Shown here piece by piece: positions 20,324 to 30,243 of a stretch of 64,000 nt of DNA. Location: assembly GCF_039908645.1 (NCBI RefSeq), contig NZ_CP150917.1:4351501-4415500 (forward strand), read 5' to 3'. A program made the translations under genes and the position numbers. The DNA is from Pseudomonas helvetica (GTDB taxonomy: Bacteria; Pseudomonadota; Gammaproteobacteria; Pseudomonadales; Pseudomonadaceae). The notes beneath the pieces were generated by a model. That model was not told the DNA's origin. It saw only the letters and a list, made by a program, of their open reading frames with translations, and searched no databases. Position 1 is the stretch's first letter; each line of letters opens with the position of its first letter.

Positions 20324-22638
20324 CAGGCTTTGGTCTGCTGCCAGCCTTGCAACTGGTAGCGAACTGGCAAGCTGCGAATACGCTTGCCGGTGGCGGCGAA
20401 GATCGCATTGCACAGCGCCGGAGCGATGGGCGGCACGCCCGGTTCACCGACACCGCCCAGCGGCACATTGCCGGGTGGCGTGACCAAATGCACCGCCACC
20501 TCTTTCGGCGCCAGGGACATGCGCGCCACTTCGTACATATGGAAGTTGTCCTGCTGGACCTTGCCGTCCTTGAAGCTGATTTCGCCCAGCACCGCGTTAC
20601 CCAGGCCCATCACGCAGGCGCCTTCGAACTGCGAGCGAATCCGTTCCGGGTTGATCTGCGGACCACAATCGACCGCGATGTCGGCCTTGTGCACGATCAG
20701 CGTACCGTCATCCTTGACTTCAACCTCGATGACCGCCGCCACATAGGTGACGAAGCTGTAATGCACCGCCAGGCCCAAACCACGACCCTTGGGCAATTTG
20801 CGCCCCCAGCCGGCACCCCTGGCCGCCGCTTCCAGAACGCCACGCAGGCGCGCCGTATCGATCGGATAACGCTCAGGGGATTCGCCGTAGTTCCACTCTT
20901 CGCTCAGGGTTCGCGGATCGATCTGACGGTCCGGCCCCAAGAGCTTGATCTGGTACTTCAGCGGGTCTTGTCCGGCCTTGTGTGCCAACTCATCGACAAA
21001 GCTCTGAATCGCGAAACCGTGAGGAATGTTCGACACCGAGCGATACCAACCAACCCGGGTATGCGCCACCGCGTCAGGGTTTTCCAGGCGCACATTGGGA
21101 ATCGCGTAGGCCATGTTGGTAAAGCCCATGCCCAACTCGAAGGCCGCCTCGTGATTCATGCCTGGCGCGAACAACGCGGTGATGCTGGGCGCCACGGTGC
21201 GGTGCAACCAGCCGGACGGCATACCGTCCTTGTTCAGGCTGGCCTTGAGGTATTCCGCCGAGACGGTATGGAAGTACGAACAGTGGATGTCGTCTTCACG
21301 GGTCCATTGCACCCGCACAGCCTTGCCGGGAAACTCCTTGGCCAGGATTGCCGCTTCAAGAATGAAGTCCGGCTTGGACTTGCGACCGAAACCACCGCCC
21401 AACAAGGTGACATTGACTGTGACCTTGTCGAATGGGATACCCAAACGCTCGGCGATGCGCTCGCGGGTCACTTGCGGCGCCTGACTTGGCGCCCAGGCTT
21501 CGCAATGGCCGTCCTTGAAACGTGCAACGGCAACCATCGGCTCCATTGGCGACTGTGCCAGATGCGGCAAGTAGTAGGCCGCTTCCAGACTGCTGTCGGC
21601 GCTGTTCATGGCCTCGTCGATATTGCCGGTGCTGCGCACCACTTTGCCCGGTTTCAGGGCTGCGGCTTCCAGCTCCTTGCGATAGGCAATCGAGTCGTAA
21701 CCGGCATTGGCACCGTCATCCCACTCGATCTTCAACGCCTCACGACCCTTGATCGCCGCCCAGGTATTGCTGGCAATCACCGCCACCCCGCCCAACGGCT
21801 GGAATTCCGAGGGCAATGGGCGGCTTTCAATCTGGATGACCTTGACCACGCCCGGGACCTTCAGCGCCGCACTGGCATCGAAGGACTTGACCTTGCCGCC
21901 ATAAACCGCCGGCCGCGCCACGGTGGCGAAGAGCATGCCGTCAAAGTGCACGTCGGCACCGTAGACCGCACGACCATTGACGATGTCCGCACCATCGATA
22001 GCCTTAGTCCCTTCCTTACCGATATAACGGAATTCCGACGACTGCTTGAGCCGCAGGCTTTCACGAGCCGGCACTGACAGCGCACCCGCAGCGGCGGCGA
22101 GCGCACCGTAGCCGAGTTCACGCCCGGTGGGCTGGTGGATAACTTTGTGCAATTGCGCGCGGCATTCGCCAACCGGGACTTTCCACTGATCGGCTGCGGC
22201 TTGTTCCAGCATGGTTCGCGCAGCAGCACCGCAACGGCGCATCGGCTCATACCAATGGCGCATGCTGCGCGAACCGTCGGTGTCCTGGTTGCCGAAGCGC
22301 ACCTCATCGCCCGGCGCTTGCCGGACTTTGACCATTGCCCAATCGGCGTCCAGTTCATCGGCGACCACCATGCTCAAGCTGGTGCGCACGCCCTGGCCCA
22401 TTTCCGAGCGGTTGCAGACCACCGTCACGCTGCCGTCGGCGGCAATGCTCACGTAGACCTTGGGATCATCGATCCAGCCGTTGGGCATACCGGCGGCACC
22501 GAATTTCTTCTCTTCGGCGAACGCGTCCTGCCAGCCCCAACTGGCAGCGAGCACCAGCGCACCGGTCGCACTCACGCCTTTGAGAAAACCGCGACGACTG
22601 AGGTTGCTCAGGGCGAAATCATTCGGTAGCTGGCTCAT
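20323..22638 (-). CDS. Molybdopterin-binding subunit of a xanthine dehydrogenase-family enzyme (isoquinoline 1-oxidoreductase beta-like)
   Basis: The 771-residue large subunit of a molybdenum hydroxylase. A twin-arginine signal 'LSRRGFLKGVSATGALVLAASWG' begins near residue 13, shortened to RRGFLKG as the key motif, so the enzyme is exported folded to the periplasm. 'LLGGGFGRKSKPDF' binds the cofactor and 'GGVGEPGVPPIAPALCNA' carries the base-like Glu. The architecture with duplicated Ald_Xan_dh domains fits the IorB/aldehyde dehydrogenase group. The substrate is unknown; isoquinoline is only the name-giving example. It overlaps the iron-sulfur subunit gene by 4 nt and no cytochrome gene follows. 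Confidence 0.88.
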   Translation of the reverse strand: MSQLPNDFALSNLSRRGFLKGVSATGALVLAASWGWQDAFAEEKKFGAAGMPNGWIDDPKVYVSIAADGSVTVVCNRSEMGQGVRTSLSMVVADELDADWAMVKVRQAPGDEVRFGNQDTDGSRSMRHWYEPMRRCGAAARTMLEQAAADQWKVPVGECRAQLHKVIHQPTGRELGYGALAAAAGALSVPARESLRLKQSSEFRYIGKEGTKAIDGADIVNGRAVYGADVHFDGMLFATVARPAVYGGKVKSFDASAALKVPGVVKVIQIESRPLPSEFQPLGGVAVIASNTWAAIKGREALKIEWDDGANAGYDSIAYRKELEAAALKPGKVVRSTGNIDEAMNSADSSLEAAYYLPHLAQSPMEPMVAVARFKDGHCEAWAPSQAPQVTRERIAERLGIPFDKVTVNVTLLGGGFGRKSKPDFILEAAILAKEFPGKAVRVQWTREDDIHCSYFHTVSAEYLKASLNKDGMPSGWLHRTVAPSITALFAPGMNHEAAFELGMGFTNMAYAIPNVRLENPDAVAHTRVGWYRSVSNIPHGFAIQSFVDELAHKAGQDPLKYQIKLLGPDRQIDPRTLSEEWNYGESPERYPIDTARLRGVLEAAARGAGWGRKLPKGRGLGLAVHYSFVTYVAAVIEVEVKDDGTLIVHKADIAVDCGPQINPERIRSQFEGACVMGLGNAVLGEISFKDGKVQQDNFHMYEVARMSLAPKEVAVHLVTPPGNVPLGGVGEPGVPPIAPALCNAIFAATGKRIRSLPVRYQLQGWQQTKA

Positions 22639-23105
22639 GCCTTGCGCTCCTGCAGATGAGTGGAGGCCTGGCGGATCGCGGTCTTGATGCGGTTGTACGT
22701 GCCGCAGCGGCAGATATTGCCGACCATCGCCTGTTCGATCTGTTCATCGCTGGGATTGGGGTTGGTCTTGAGCAACGCCGTGGCCGACATGATCTGCCCG
22801 CCCTGGCAAAATCCGCACTGGGCGACTGCCGTGTCGAGCCAGGCTTGCTGGACGACCTGGCCAACCGGATCGCTGTGCAAGTTGTCGATGGTGCTGACGT
22901 CCTGCCCGATCACCGAACCGATAGGCGTGATGCAACTGCGCGCCGGGGCGCCGTCGATATGAATCGTGCAGGCGCCACACAGGCCCATGCCGCAACCGAA
23001 TTTGGTGCCGTTGTAACCGGCCACATCGCGGATTGCCCAGAGCAGCGGCATGTCCTCGGTGACGTCGAGTTGATGATCTTGACCATTGAGCTTCAGGGTA
23101 ATCAT
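22635..23105 (-). CDS. [2Fe-2S] iron-sulfur subunit of a xanthine dehydrogenase-family enzyme (IorA-like)
   Basis: The 156-residue electron-transfer subunit holds two [2Fe-2S] clusters. The plant-ferredoxin-type cluster uses 'GCGMGLCGACTI' plus a later Cys ('ARSCITP'), and the second cluster uses 'QCGFCQGGQI' and 'NICRCGTYNRI'. There is no FAD subunit in the operon, so electrons probably leave to a cytochrome or quinone. ATG at 23105 is preferred to a GTG six bases upstream. It has no signal peptide and is probably carried through Tat with the large subunit. Confidence 0.9.
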   Translation of the reverse strand: MITLKLNGQDHQLDVTEDMPLLWAIRDVAGYNGTKFGCGMGLCGACTIHIDGAPARSCITPIGSVIGQDVSTIDNLHSDPVGQVVQQAWLDTAVAQCGFCQGGQIMSATALLKTNPNPSDEQIEQAMVGNICRCGTYNRIKTAIRQASTHLQERKA

Positions 23106-23181
23106 GGGCACGCCCGCATATAGGTAGAGTTATGGAGCAAATGATTGCATCGTTAGCAGGCTAAGTTAACTCAGCATTAAC

Positions 23182-23217
23182 AAAAAAGCCCTGCAACCAA
23201 GGAAGGTGTGCAGGGCT
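23182..23217 (-). terminator. Intrinsic terminator of murB
   Basis: On the minus strand AGCCCTGCA (complement of 23209-23217) pairs with TGCAGGGCT (complement of 23187-23195) and is followed by TTTTTTG. It ends the leftward comEC-to-murB series before the iorA promoter region. Confidence 0.9.
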
Positions 23218-23241
23218 CTGGATTCAGCGATCAAGCGTAGC

Positions 23242-24261
23242 TCAATACTGATTCGGCTCCATCTCCAGCTCGACATTGAAGCGCTCGGCGATGTCTCTCT
23301 GGATCCGCTGTGCCAGGTTAAGCAACTCAAGCCCGGTGGCCGTGCCGTAGTTGACCAGCACCAGCGACTGCAAGCGATGCACGCCGGCGTCGCCGTCACG
23401 AAAGCCTTTCCAGCCCGCCTGCTCGATCAACCAGCCAGCCGCCAGTTTCACCCGGCCATCCGCTTGTGGATAACCAACCAGGCCCGGATGCTCGAGGCGA
23501 ATTTGTGCCGCCAGCGCTGCCGATACCAACGGGTTCTTGAAGAAGCTGCCGGCATTGCCGAGCACCGCCGGGTCAGGGAGTTTCTCATTGCGAATGCTGC
23601 AAATCGCCTGGCTGACATCGGTCGCAGTGGGATGATCGATGCCTTGCTCGGTCAGGCGCTGACGAACCGGGCCGTATTCCAGATGCAGATGCTCGACGCG
23701 GTTCAGGGCAAAACGCACCCGCAGGATCAGCCAGCGACCGACTTGCTGCTTGAACAGGCTGTCACGGTAGGCAAAGTTGCACTCGGCCAGCGTGAAATCG
23801 CGCAGCTCGCCGGTCTGGCGGTCCAGCGCGGTCAGACCGGCGAACACATCCTTGATCTCGACCCCATAGGCCCCGATGTTCTGCATCGGCGCGGCACCGA
23901 CGGTGCCGGGGATCAGGCTGAGGTTCTCAAGGCCCGACAGGCCCTGCGCCAGTGTCCATTGCACAAACGGGTGCCAGCTTTCACCGGCCTCGGCTTCGAT
24001 CACCACCTGACTGCCGTCGTCGCTCAACACCCGAATACCACGGGTGGCCATGCGCAGCACCAGCGCGGCAATGTCTGCGGTCAACAACAGGTTGCTGCCA
24101 CCGCCAATCACCAGCAGCGGCACAGCGTGCGCCGCCGAATACGCCAGCGCCTCGCGCACATCGGCATCACTGTGGGCTTCGGCGAACCATTGCGCGCGCA
24201 CGTCCACGCCAAAGCTGTTATACGGCTTCAGCGAAACCTGCGATTGCAGGTGCAAAGTCAT
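23242..24261 (-). CDS. murB: UDP-N-acetylenolpyruvoylglucosamine reductase
   Basis: Makes UDP-N-acetylmuramate in the cytoplasm. FAD-binding motifs 'VIGGGSNLLL' and 'GIPGTVGAAPMQNIGAYG' (seen as 'SLIPGTVGAAPMQNIGAYG') and the catalytic Ser in 'NAGSFFKNP' are present. The 339 residues and the presence of the extra Tyr loop fit type I MurB. It overlaps ptpA by 4 nt (ATGA) at the end of the lpxK-kdsB series, an order conserved in Pseudomonas. Confidence 0.96.
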   Translation of the reverse strand: MTLHLQSQVSLKPYNSFGVDVRAQWFAEAHSDADVREALAYSAAHAVPLLVIGGGSNLLLTADIAALVLRMATRGIRVLSDDGSQVVIEAEAGESWHPFVQWTLAQGLSGLENLSLIPGTVGAAPMQNIGAYGVEIKDVFAGLTALDRQTGELRDFTLAECNFAYRDSLFKQQVGRWLILRVRFALNRVEHLHLEYGPVRQRLTEQGIDHPTATDVSQAICSIRNEKLPDPAVLGNAGSFFKNPLVSAALAAQIRLEHPGLVGYPQADGRVKLAAGWLIEQAGWKGFRDGDAGVHRLQSLVLVNYGTATGLELLNLAQRIQRDIAERFNVELEMEPNQY

Positions 24262-24722
24262 AAGCGTCCCTTCAATTCAATCACCAGCAAATCGCTGGCG
24301 CGCTCGATCAGGTCCAGCACCTGCTCGAAGCCTTGATCGCCGTCGTAATAAGGATCCGGTACCTCATCCACGCTCGACTCATAGCGGCGCAGGAACAAAT
24401 CCAGCTCCGCCCTGCCCTTGGCCGGTTGCAACGCCTTGAGGTTGCGCAGGTTGCTGTGGTCCATGGCGAGGATCAGGTCATAGCTGGAAAAGTCGGCGCG
24501 CGTGACCTGTTGAGCACGTTGCGCAGACAAGTCATAACCACGGCGCAACGCGGCGGCCTGGCTGCGCTTGTCCGGCGCCTTGCCGACGTGCCAGTCGCCG
24601 GTGCCCGCAGAAGCCACTTCGACCTGATCGGCCAGACCCGCTTCACGCAGTTTGTGTCGCAGCACACCTTCAGCCGTGGGTGAACGGCAGATGTTGCCCA
24701 GGCAGACGAACAGAACCCGCAT
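24258..24722 (-). CDS. ptpA: Low molecular weight protein tyrosine phosphatase
   Basis: A 154-residue phosphatase with the signature loop 'VCLGNICRSPTAEG' at residues 6-19 (nucleophile Cys7, Arg13) and the general acid Asp in 'VPDPYYDGDQGF'. Such enzymes often dephosphorylate tyrosine kinases in polysaccharide export, but no kinase is nearby. It is embedded between kdsB and murB with overlaps at both ends, so it is co-expressed with envelope genes. Confidence 0.94.
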   Translation of the reverse strand: MRVLFVCLGNICRSPTAEGVLRHKLREAGLADQVEVASAGTGDWHVGKAPDKRSQAAALRRGYDLSAQRAQQVTRADFSSYDLILAMDHSNLRNLKALQPAKGRAELDLFLRRYESSVDEVPDPYYDGDQGFEQVLDLIERASDLLVIELKGRL

Positions 24723-25486
24723 CAGGCCTCCAGCAGGCGACGAACGCGCTCGAGGTCTTCAGCCGTGTCGACACCCGGTGGCGGCGCAATCAGTGCATCG
24801 GCAACGTGAATCCGCACACCGTGCCAGAGCGCTCGCAGCTGCTCCAGACTCTCGGTGTTTTCCAGCCAGCATGGGCCCCAGCTGACGAAGTCATGCAGGA
24901 AACCGGCGCGATAGGCATAGATCCCGATGTGCCGACGGTAAGGAACGCCAGCCGGCAATTGCTCGCGGCTCTTGGCGAAGTCGTCACGCGCCCACGGCAA
25001 GGTCGCGCGGCTGAACGTCAGCGCCAGGCCATTCAGATCGCTGACGACCTTGACCACGTTGGGGTTGAACAGGGTTTCAACGTCTTCGATCGGCTCGGCC
25101 AGAGTCGCCATGCGCGCTTCGGTATGGGCCGCCAGGTTGGCCGCAACCTGATCGATCACACTCGGTGGAATCAACGGCTCGTCGCCCTGCACGTTGACCA
25201 CGATAGCGTCCGGCGCCAGGCCCAGTTGGGCAGCGACTTCAGCCAGACGATCGGTGCCGGAGTTGTGGTCCTCGCGAGTCATCACCACTTCAGCGCCAAA
25301 GGCCTTGCAGGCCTCGACAATGCGCGCATCGTCCGTGGCAACCACCACCCGTTGCGCACTGCTTTTGCTCGCCTGTTCCCAGACGTGCTGGATCATCGGC
25401 TTGCCGGCAATCATTTGCAGAGGCTTGCCCGGCAGACGGGTGGAAGCAAAACGCGACGGAATCACAACGGTGAAGGCAGTGCTCAT
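24722..25486 (-). CDS. kdsB: 3-deoxy-manno-octulosonate cytidylyltransferase
   Basis: Activates KDO as CMP-KDO for lipopolysaccharide synthesis. The N-terminal '[17 protein letters not shown]' is the nucleotide-binding loop, and '[12 protein letters not shown]' supplies metal-binding residues. The 254 residues are normal. The stop codon overlaps the ptpA start by one base. Confidence 0.97.
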   Translation of the reverse strand: MSTAFTVVIPSRFASTRLPGKPLQMIAGKPMIQHVWEQASKSSAQRVVVATDDARIVEACKAFGAEVVMTREDHNSGTDRLAEVAAQLGLAPDAIVVNVQGDEPLIPPSVIDQVAANLAAHTEARMATLAEPIEDVETLFNPNVVKVVSDLNGLALTFSRATLPWARDDFAKSREQLPAGVPYRRHIGIYAYRAGFLHDFVSWGPCWLENTESLEQLRALWHGVRIHVADALIAPPPGVDTAEDLERVRRLLEA

Positions 25487-25668
25487 TTATCCAGACGCTC
25501 TTCTGCCGTCAGGGTGCGCGCTTCGCTTTCGAGCATCACCGGAATGCCATCACGAATCGGATAGGCCAGACCGGCGCCTTTGCTGATCAGCTCGGTTTTA
25601 TCGGCGCTGAGCTTGAGCGGACCTTTGCAGATCGGGCAAGCGAGGATGTCGAGCAATTTGGTGTCCAT
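25483..25668 (-). CDS. Trm112-like zinc-ribbon protein (YcaR family)
   Basis: A 61-residue protein starting '[19 protein letters not shown]'. The pair CPxC is present but the second cysteine pair of eukaryotic Trm112 is missing, as in the bacterial UPF0434/YcaR family. Its role is unknown; in many proteobacteria it lies between lpxK and kdsB, as here. ATG at 25668 has AGGGA at good spacing, favouring it over the ATG six bases earlier. It overlaps kdsB by 4 nt. Confidence 0.92.
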   Translation of the reverse strand: MDTKLLDILACPICKGPLKLSADKTELISKGAGLAYPIRDGIPVMLESEARTLTAEERLDK

Positions 25669-25692
25669 GAGCATTCCCTGGATAAAAGCGTT

Positions 25693-26703
25693 TTAAGGCA
25701 AAAGCCGTGCGGGCAACAGCCGCATCAACTGCGTGTCGAACCAGGCCACGAAGGCCGGCGATGGCGCAGCATCGACCGTCAGATACCACCAGTCAGCGGC
25801 CGCGAAGGTTCGGCATTTCACCGCATCCTTCTCGGTCATCACCAACGGTAGCGACGGTGTGAAATTCAAGGCCGCCGCGCTGTATTCGGCGTGGTCGGCA
25901 AAAGCATGTGGAACAGGCTGCCAGTGTAGCGTTTCAAGGGTATTGAAGAAACGTTGCGGATTACCGATTCCGGCCACCGCGTGCAAGGCCTGGCCAGCAG
26001 GGAAATGCTCAAGCGAGCGCCGTTCGCCCGTCAGCAGGTTGACCAGCGCGGTCGGTCGCAGCTGGAAGGCAAAGCCGTCGTCGCGATCTGCCGTGGCACC
26101 GTTGTAGAGCAGCGCATCGACGCTTTGCAGGCGTTCGACCGGCTCACGCAGAGGGCCAGCCGGCAGGCAGCGCTTATTGCCCAGTCCGCGTGCGGCATCG
26201 ATCAGCACCAGCTCAAGATCGCGTGCCAGACGGTAATGTTGCATGCCATCGTCAGACAGAATCAGATCCAGCGGCTCAGCGGCCAGCAGTGCCTGCACGG
26301 CGCGACTGCGATCTGGGTCAATCATCAATGGCACGCCGGTGCGCTGGACGATCAACAACGGTTCGTCGCCTGCGATGGCCGCGCTCTGCCCGGCGTCGAC
26401 CCGCCAGGGCAATTGCGGCGGTTTGGCGCCATAACCGCGACTGACCACACCAACCCGCAAGCCGCTGCGCTGGCAGTGTTCGATCATCCACAGGATCAAC
26501 GGCGTCTTGCCGGTACCGCCCACCGTAATGTTGCCAACCACGATCAGCGGCACCGGTGGCTGGTAGATCTCGCCCTGGCCGGCCAGAAACCGTTCGCGCT
26601 TGGCCGTGACCACGCGCCGGTACAGCCACTCCAGTGGCTGCAACAGTTTCAGCGCCGGATGACCGGCGTACCAGGCGGCGAGCAAGCGATCGGACATGGC
26701 CAT
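25693..26703 (-). CDS. lpxK: Tetraacyldisaccharide 4'-kinase
   Basis: Adds the 4'-phosphate of lipid A at the inner membrane. A Walker A motif '[16 protein letters not shown]' lies near residue 60 and '[19 protein letters not shown]' is the LpxK signature. The 336 residues are normal. The start overlaps the exbD stop codon by one base; ATG at 26697 is an equally good start. The run exbB-exbD-lpxK-(ycaR)-kdsB is conserved. Confidence 0.95.
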   Translation of the reverse strand: MAMSDRLLAAWYAGHPALKLLQPLEWLYRRVVTAKRERFLAGQGEIYQPPVPLIVVGNITVGGTGKTPLILWMIEHCQRSGLRVGVVSRGYGAKPPQLPWRVDAGQSAAIAGDEPLLIVQRTGVPLMIDPDRSRAVQALLAAEPLDLILSDDGMQHYRLARDLELVLIDAARGLGNKRCLPAGPLREPVERLQSVDALLYNGATADRDDGFAFQLRPTALVNLLTGERRSLEHFPAGQALHAVAGIGNPQRFFNTLETLHWQPVPHAFADHAEYSAAALNFTPSLPLVMTEKDAVKCRTFAAADWWYLTVDAAPSPAFVAWFDTQLMRLLPARLLP

Positions 26704-27131
26704 CAGGGTGCCGGCGCCGCCTCAACGGTGGTCATGCGCAAGTGGGTGAAACCCAGCTTGCCCGCGGCATCCATCGCCGTGACGACGGCCTGATGCTGGG
26801 TTTTGCCATCGGCGCTGATCGACAGCGGCGAATTGGTGTCGCCATTCGACTCCTTCTTCAAGGCGTCGATCAGGCTGGCCAGATCGTTCTTCGGCAACAA
26901 TTGGTTGTTGACCGAAAACACGCCGTCGGCGCTGATGGCGATGTCCAGTTGCTTGGCCTGCTGGTCTTCGGCAGGTGACCCGCTGACAGCTTCCGGCAGG
27001 TCGACGCGCAGCTGGGTTTCCCGGGTAAAAGTGGTGGTCACGACGAAGAACAGCAGCAGGACAAACACCACGTCGATCAGCGACACGAGGTTGATGTCCA
27101 CGTTCTCCCGTTGCTTACGGCGGAATTTCAC
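26703..27131 (-). CDS. exbD: ExbD/TolR family biopolymer transport protein
   Basis: A 142-residue protein with one N-terminal transmembrane helix (residues about 15-35, '[23 protein letters not shown]') holding the proton-path Asp (D22) and a periplasmic domain. With ExbB it forms a proton-driven motor of the TonB/Tol type. No tonB lies nearby, so the partner is unclear. It overlaps exbB by 4 nt. Confidence 0.93.
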   Translation of the reverse strand: MKFRRKQRENVDINLVSLIDVVFVLLLFFVVTTTFTRETQLRVDLPEAVSGSPAEDQQAKQLDIAISADGVFSVNNQLLPKNDLASLIDALKKESNGDTNSPLSISADGKTQHQAVVTAMDAAGKLGFTHLRMTTVEAAPAP

Positions 27132-27763
27132 GCTTTGCCCTCAGCCAGATCGACGTCACGGTCGCCCTGCACCACTTCAACCAGCTTGATGGCTTCCTGC
27201 TCCATGCCCACGACGAGTTCATCGATGCGCCGTTGCAGGAACCGGTGGAAGAACACCGACGGGATACCGACGATCAGGCCTGAAGCCGTGGTGATCAAGG
27301 CTTTGGAAATACCGCCGGCCAGCACCGCTGCGTTGGTGGTCATGCCGGTGCTCATGAACGAACTGAAGATATCGATCATGCCCAACACCGTGCCGAGCAG
27401 GCCGAGCAACGGCGCCATGGCGGCGATGGTGCCCAGCGCGTTGATGTAGCGTTCCAGCTCGTGGATCACCCGGGCGGCGGCCTCTTCGATGCACTCTTTC
27501 ATGATCTCGCGACCATGCTTGGAGTTGGCCAGGCCCGCGGCGAGGATCTCGCCCAACGGTGAGTTGGCGCGCAGTTCCTTGAGTTTTTCCTTGTTGAGTT
27601 GCTTGTCCTTGATCCAGACCCAGACCTGCCCGAGCAAATGCTCCGGGGTCACACGGCTGGCCCGCAAGGTCCAGAGACGCTCGGCAACGATCGCCATTGC
27701 CGCGATGGAACTCAGAATGATCGGCAGCATCATCCAGCCGCCGGATTTGACCAATTCCCACAC
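27128..27763 (-). CDS. exbB: MotA/TolQ/ExbB proton channel family protein
   Basis: A 211-residue inner-membrane protein with three transmembrane segments; the last two are at about 115-140 and 155-180 ('GTIAAMAPLLGLLGTVLGMI', 'GISKALITTASGLIVGIPSV'). It pairs with ExbD. GTG at 27763 follows a GAGGGGA ribosome binding site at 8 bases. It starts a probable operon running to murB. PA2983 of P. aeruginosa has the same length, from memory. Confidence 0.92.
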   Translation of the reverse strand: MWELVKSGGWMMLPIILSSIAAMAIVAERLWTLRASRVTPEHLLGQVWVWIKDKQLNKEKLKELRANSPLGEILAAGLANSKHGREIMKECIEEAAARVIHELERYINALGTIAAMAPLLGLLGTVLGMIDIFSSFMSTGMTTNAAVLAGGISKALITTASGLIVGIPSVFFHRFLQRRIDELVVGMEQEAIKLVEVVQGDRDVDLAEGKA

Positions 27764-27873
27764 AGTGACAGTCCCCTCGAAAAAGTCCGCCACTTTAACA
27801 TACAGACTCGACAGAGAGACCCGACACGCCACAGACCGTGTGTCGCATGGCGCGCCGCGCTGATGACCGGTGG

Positions 27874-30108
27874 TTATTGGCTGACCAACGGCGGTGCACG
27901 CCAGAAACGTGGTTGCTGGCGCAGTGACTCGGGCGCCTCGAACGCCCCCAGACGCAAACGCAAGGCGCCCTGCTCGGCGCTGTCATAAACCTGCATACCC
28001 AGCTTGCGATAACGCGCCAGCACTTGCGGATGCGGATGACCGAACGAATTGTCGTGCCCACGAGAAATCAACACAGCCTTGGGTGCCAACGCGGTGAGAA
28101 AGGCCATCGACGATGAGCTGCGACTGCCGTGATGCGGCGCTTGTAGCCAGTCGGTCGCGACCGCCAGCGGACTTTCCAGCAACGCCTGCTCGGCCCAGGC
28201 GTCGATGTCGCCAGTCAACAACAGACGCTCGCCGTTGGCTTCGATCTGCAGGACGCAGGACTTCTGGTTGCTCTCACTCGCCCCGGACCATTGCCAGAGC
28301 GTAAAACCCACACCGTCCCACTCCCAGCGCTGACCGCTCTCGCAGGCCTGCGCGTACAACTCGGCCGGCAGGGCTTCGGGATCACCGCTGAGCACCTGCG
28401 CCACCGGCAATCCGCGTGCGACCGAGCGCGCGCCACCGGCGTGATCGGCATCGGCATGACTGATCAACATCACCTCCAGCTTGCGCACACCGAGCTTGCG
28501 CAACGACGGCAACACCACCCGCTCGCCCAGATCGAAATCACCGAAACGCGGACCAGCATCGTAGAGCAACGTGTGATGACGCGTGCGGACCACAATGGCC
28601 AAGCCCTGGCCGACGTCCAGTTGCCAGATTTCAGCCATGCCGTCAGGTACGGATCTGAGTGGCGGGAGCACCATCAACAGCAGCATCGGCCAGCCCAACA
28701 ACCGCATGGGCAGGCCTTTGGGTAACAACAGCAGAAAAGCGCCCGAAGCACTTATCCCCCAGACCCAAAGGGGAATCACCGGGGCAACCCATGCCGGTAT
28801 CCGCCCGGCCACCAATGCCAGACCGTTGAACAGCACGTCAAGCAAGCCGCCGGCCAGCCACAACAGCCCCTCGCCGATATAAGGCAGCGGCAACAGCAAC
28901 GTCCCGAGCAAAGCCGGGGGCAACACCACCAGGCTGATCCACGGCACGGCCAGCAGATTGGTCAACGGGCCACTGAGACTGATGGGCAAACCGAGTATCA
29001 GCAGCAACGGACACAAGCCAATCGCGATCAGCCATTGCGCCCGCGTCCAGGTTTGCCACCAGCGCCAGGCGCCCAAACGGCCGCCGAAGGTAAAAATCAG
29101 CACCGCCACCGCTGCAAATGACAACCAGAACCCCGCCTGCAAACTGGCCAACGGCTCAAGCAACAACACCGTATTCAACGCCAGCAGCAAAGGCCACCAG
29201 GCCCCCAGATGACGAAACCGCAGGCGCCATAACAGCACCAGACCGATCATCACGCAGGCCCGGCGCACCGGCACCTCGAAACCGGCGAGCAACCCGTAAC
29301 CGAGCGCCGCCGCGAATGCCATGCCGCAGGCCCACGGCAGCCAAGGCAATCTCTGCGGCCACAATCCATAACGCGCCAATCCGGCAATCAGCAGATAAAC
29401 CATTCCGGCCAGCAAACCGATGTGCTGCCCGGAGATCACCAGCAAATGCACGGTGCCGGTGTCTTGCAACGCGCGCCAGTCTTCGCTGCTCAACCCAGAG
29501 CCGTCGCCCAGCACCAGCGCCGCCAACGCCCCCTCTCGCCCTTGTGCATCGACCGCCAGCAAACGCTGGCGAACAGCATCACGCCAAGCCCCTTGTGCAG
29601 GCCGGAGCAACTGCCCGTCCTTGACGCTTCCCGTCGCGCCGATGCGTTGTGCCAACAGCCAAGCGTCGTAATCAAAGCCCTGCGGATTGAGCAGGCCTGT
29701 GGGGCGCTTCAATTTCACCGCCAGTCGCCAGCGCTCGCCGCTGTTGACCGTCGGACCGTCGTACCAGGCCAATCGCATTAAACCCGGCAAGCGTGTGCGC
29801 CGCGATTCGCTATCGGCCAACTCGAAACGCACCACGCCTTGCGCGTTCTGCGGCAAGCCGACGACTCGTCCTTCGACCCAGCGGGTTTGCCCGTCGAGGT
29901 CCGGCGCCAAACGATCCGCCAAGGCCCAGTGCGCACTGGCACACGCCCAGCTGAAACCGAACAGAAAAAACGCCAGTGGGTACGTGCGAAATGGCAACAG
30001 CATCAATGCCAGTACGGGCAGCAACAGCAGTAACCAGACCGGTGGCAACACCGGTAAAAAACGCAAGGCCAACAGACCCAACGCGAGCGCCAACATCCCT
30101 GTGCGCAT
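27874..30108 (-). CDS. DNA internalization-related competence protein ComEC/Rec2
   Basis: A 744-residue polytopic membrane protein. The N-terminus has about three hydrophobic segments with the DUF4131 region, the middle is the ComEC transmembrane domain ('VISGQHIGLLAGMVYLLIAGL' and later hydrophobic runs), and the C-terminal third is a metallo-beta-lactamase-like domain with 'LISHADADHAGGA' and 'LQAPHHGSRSS'. It imports single-stranded DNA during transformation. Type IV pilus and other competence genes would be elsewhere. ATG at 30108 has AAGGA upstream. Confidence 0.93.
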   Translation of the reverse strand: MRTGMLALALGLLALRFLPVLPPVWLLLLLPVLALMLLPFRTYPLAFFLFGFSWACASAHWALADRLAPDLDGQTRWVEGRVVGLPQNAQGVVRFELADSESRRTRLPGLMRLAWYDGPTVNSGERWRLAVKLKRPTGLLNPQGFDYDAWLLAQRIGATGSVKDGQLLRPAQGAWRDAVRQRLLAVDAQGREGALAALVLGDGSGLSSEDWRALQDTGTVHLLVISGQHIGLLAGMVYLLIAGLARYGLWPQRLPWLPWACGMAFAAALGYGLLAGFEVPVRRACVMIGLVLLWRLRFRHLGAWWPLLLALNTVLLLEPLASLQAGFWLSFAAVAVLIFTFGGRLGAWRWWQTWTRAQWLIAIGLCPLLLILGLPISLSGPLTNLLAVPWISLVVLPPALLGTLLLPLPYIGEGLLWLAGGLLDVLFNGLALVAGRIPAWVAPVIPLWVWGISASGAFLLLLPKGLPMRLLGWPMLLLMVLPPLRSVPDGMAEIWQLDVGQGLAIVVRTRHHTLLYDAGPRFGDFDLGERVVLPSLRKLGVRKLEVMLISHADADHAGGARSVARGLPVAQVLSGDPEALPAELYAQACESGQRWEWDGVGFTLWQWSGASESNQKSCVLQIEANGERLLLTGDIDAWAEQALLESPLAVATDWLQAPHHGSRSSSSMAFLTALAPKAVLISRGHDNSFGHPHPQVLARYRKLGMQVYDSAEQGALRLRLGAFEAPESLRQQPRFWRAPPLVSQ

Positions 30109-30243
30109 TAGCCTGTCCTTGAGAGTCCCCTCTCTTGGATTAGCCGAGTTACCACAGTCCGCATTTATTAATTGTCACAAAGTCTGAACGGGCGCTCCGT
30201 AGAATCCGGGCATACTTGCCGCTTGAACCGACCGAGAAGCCTT

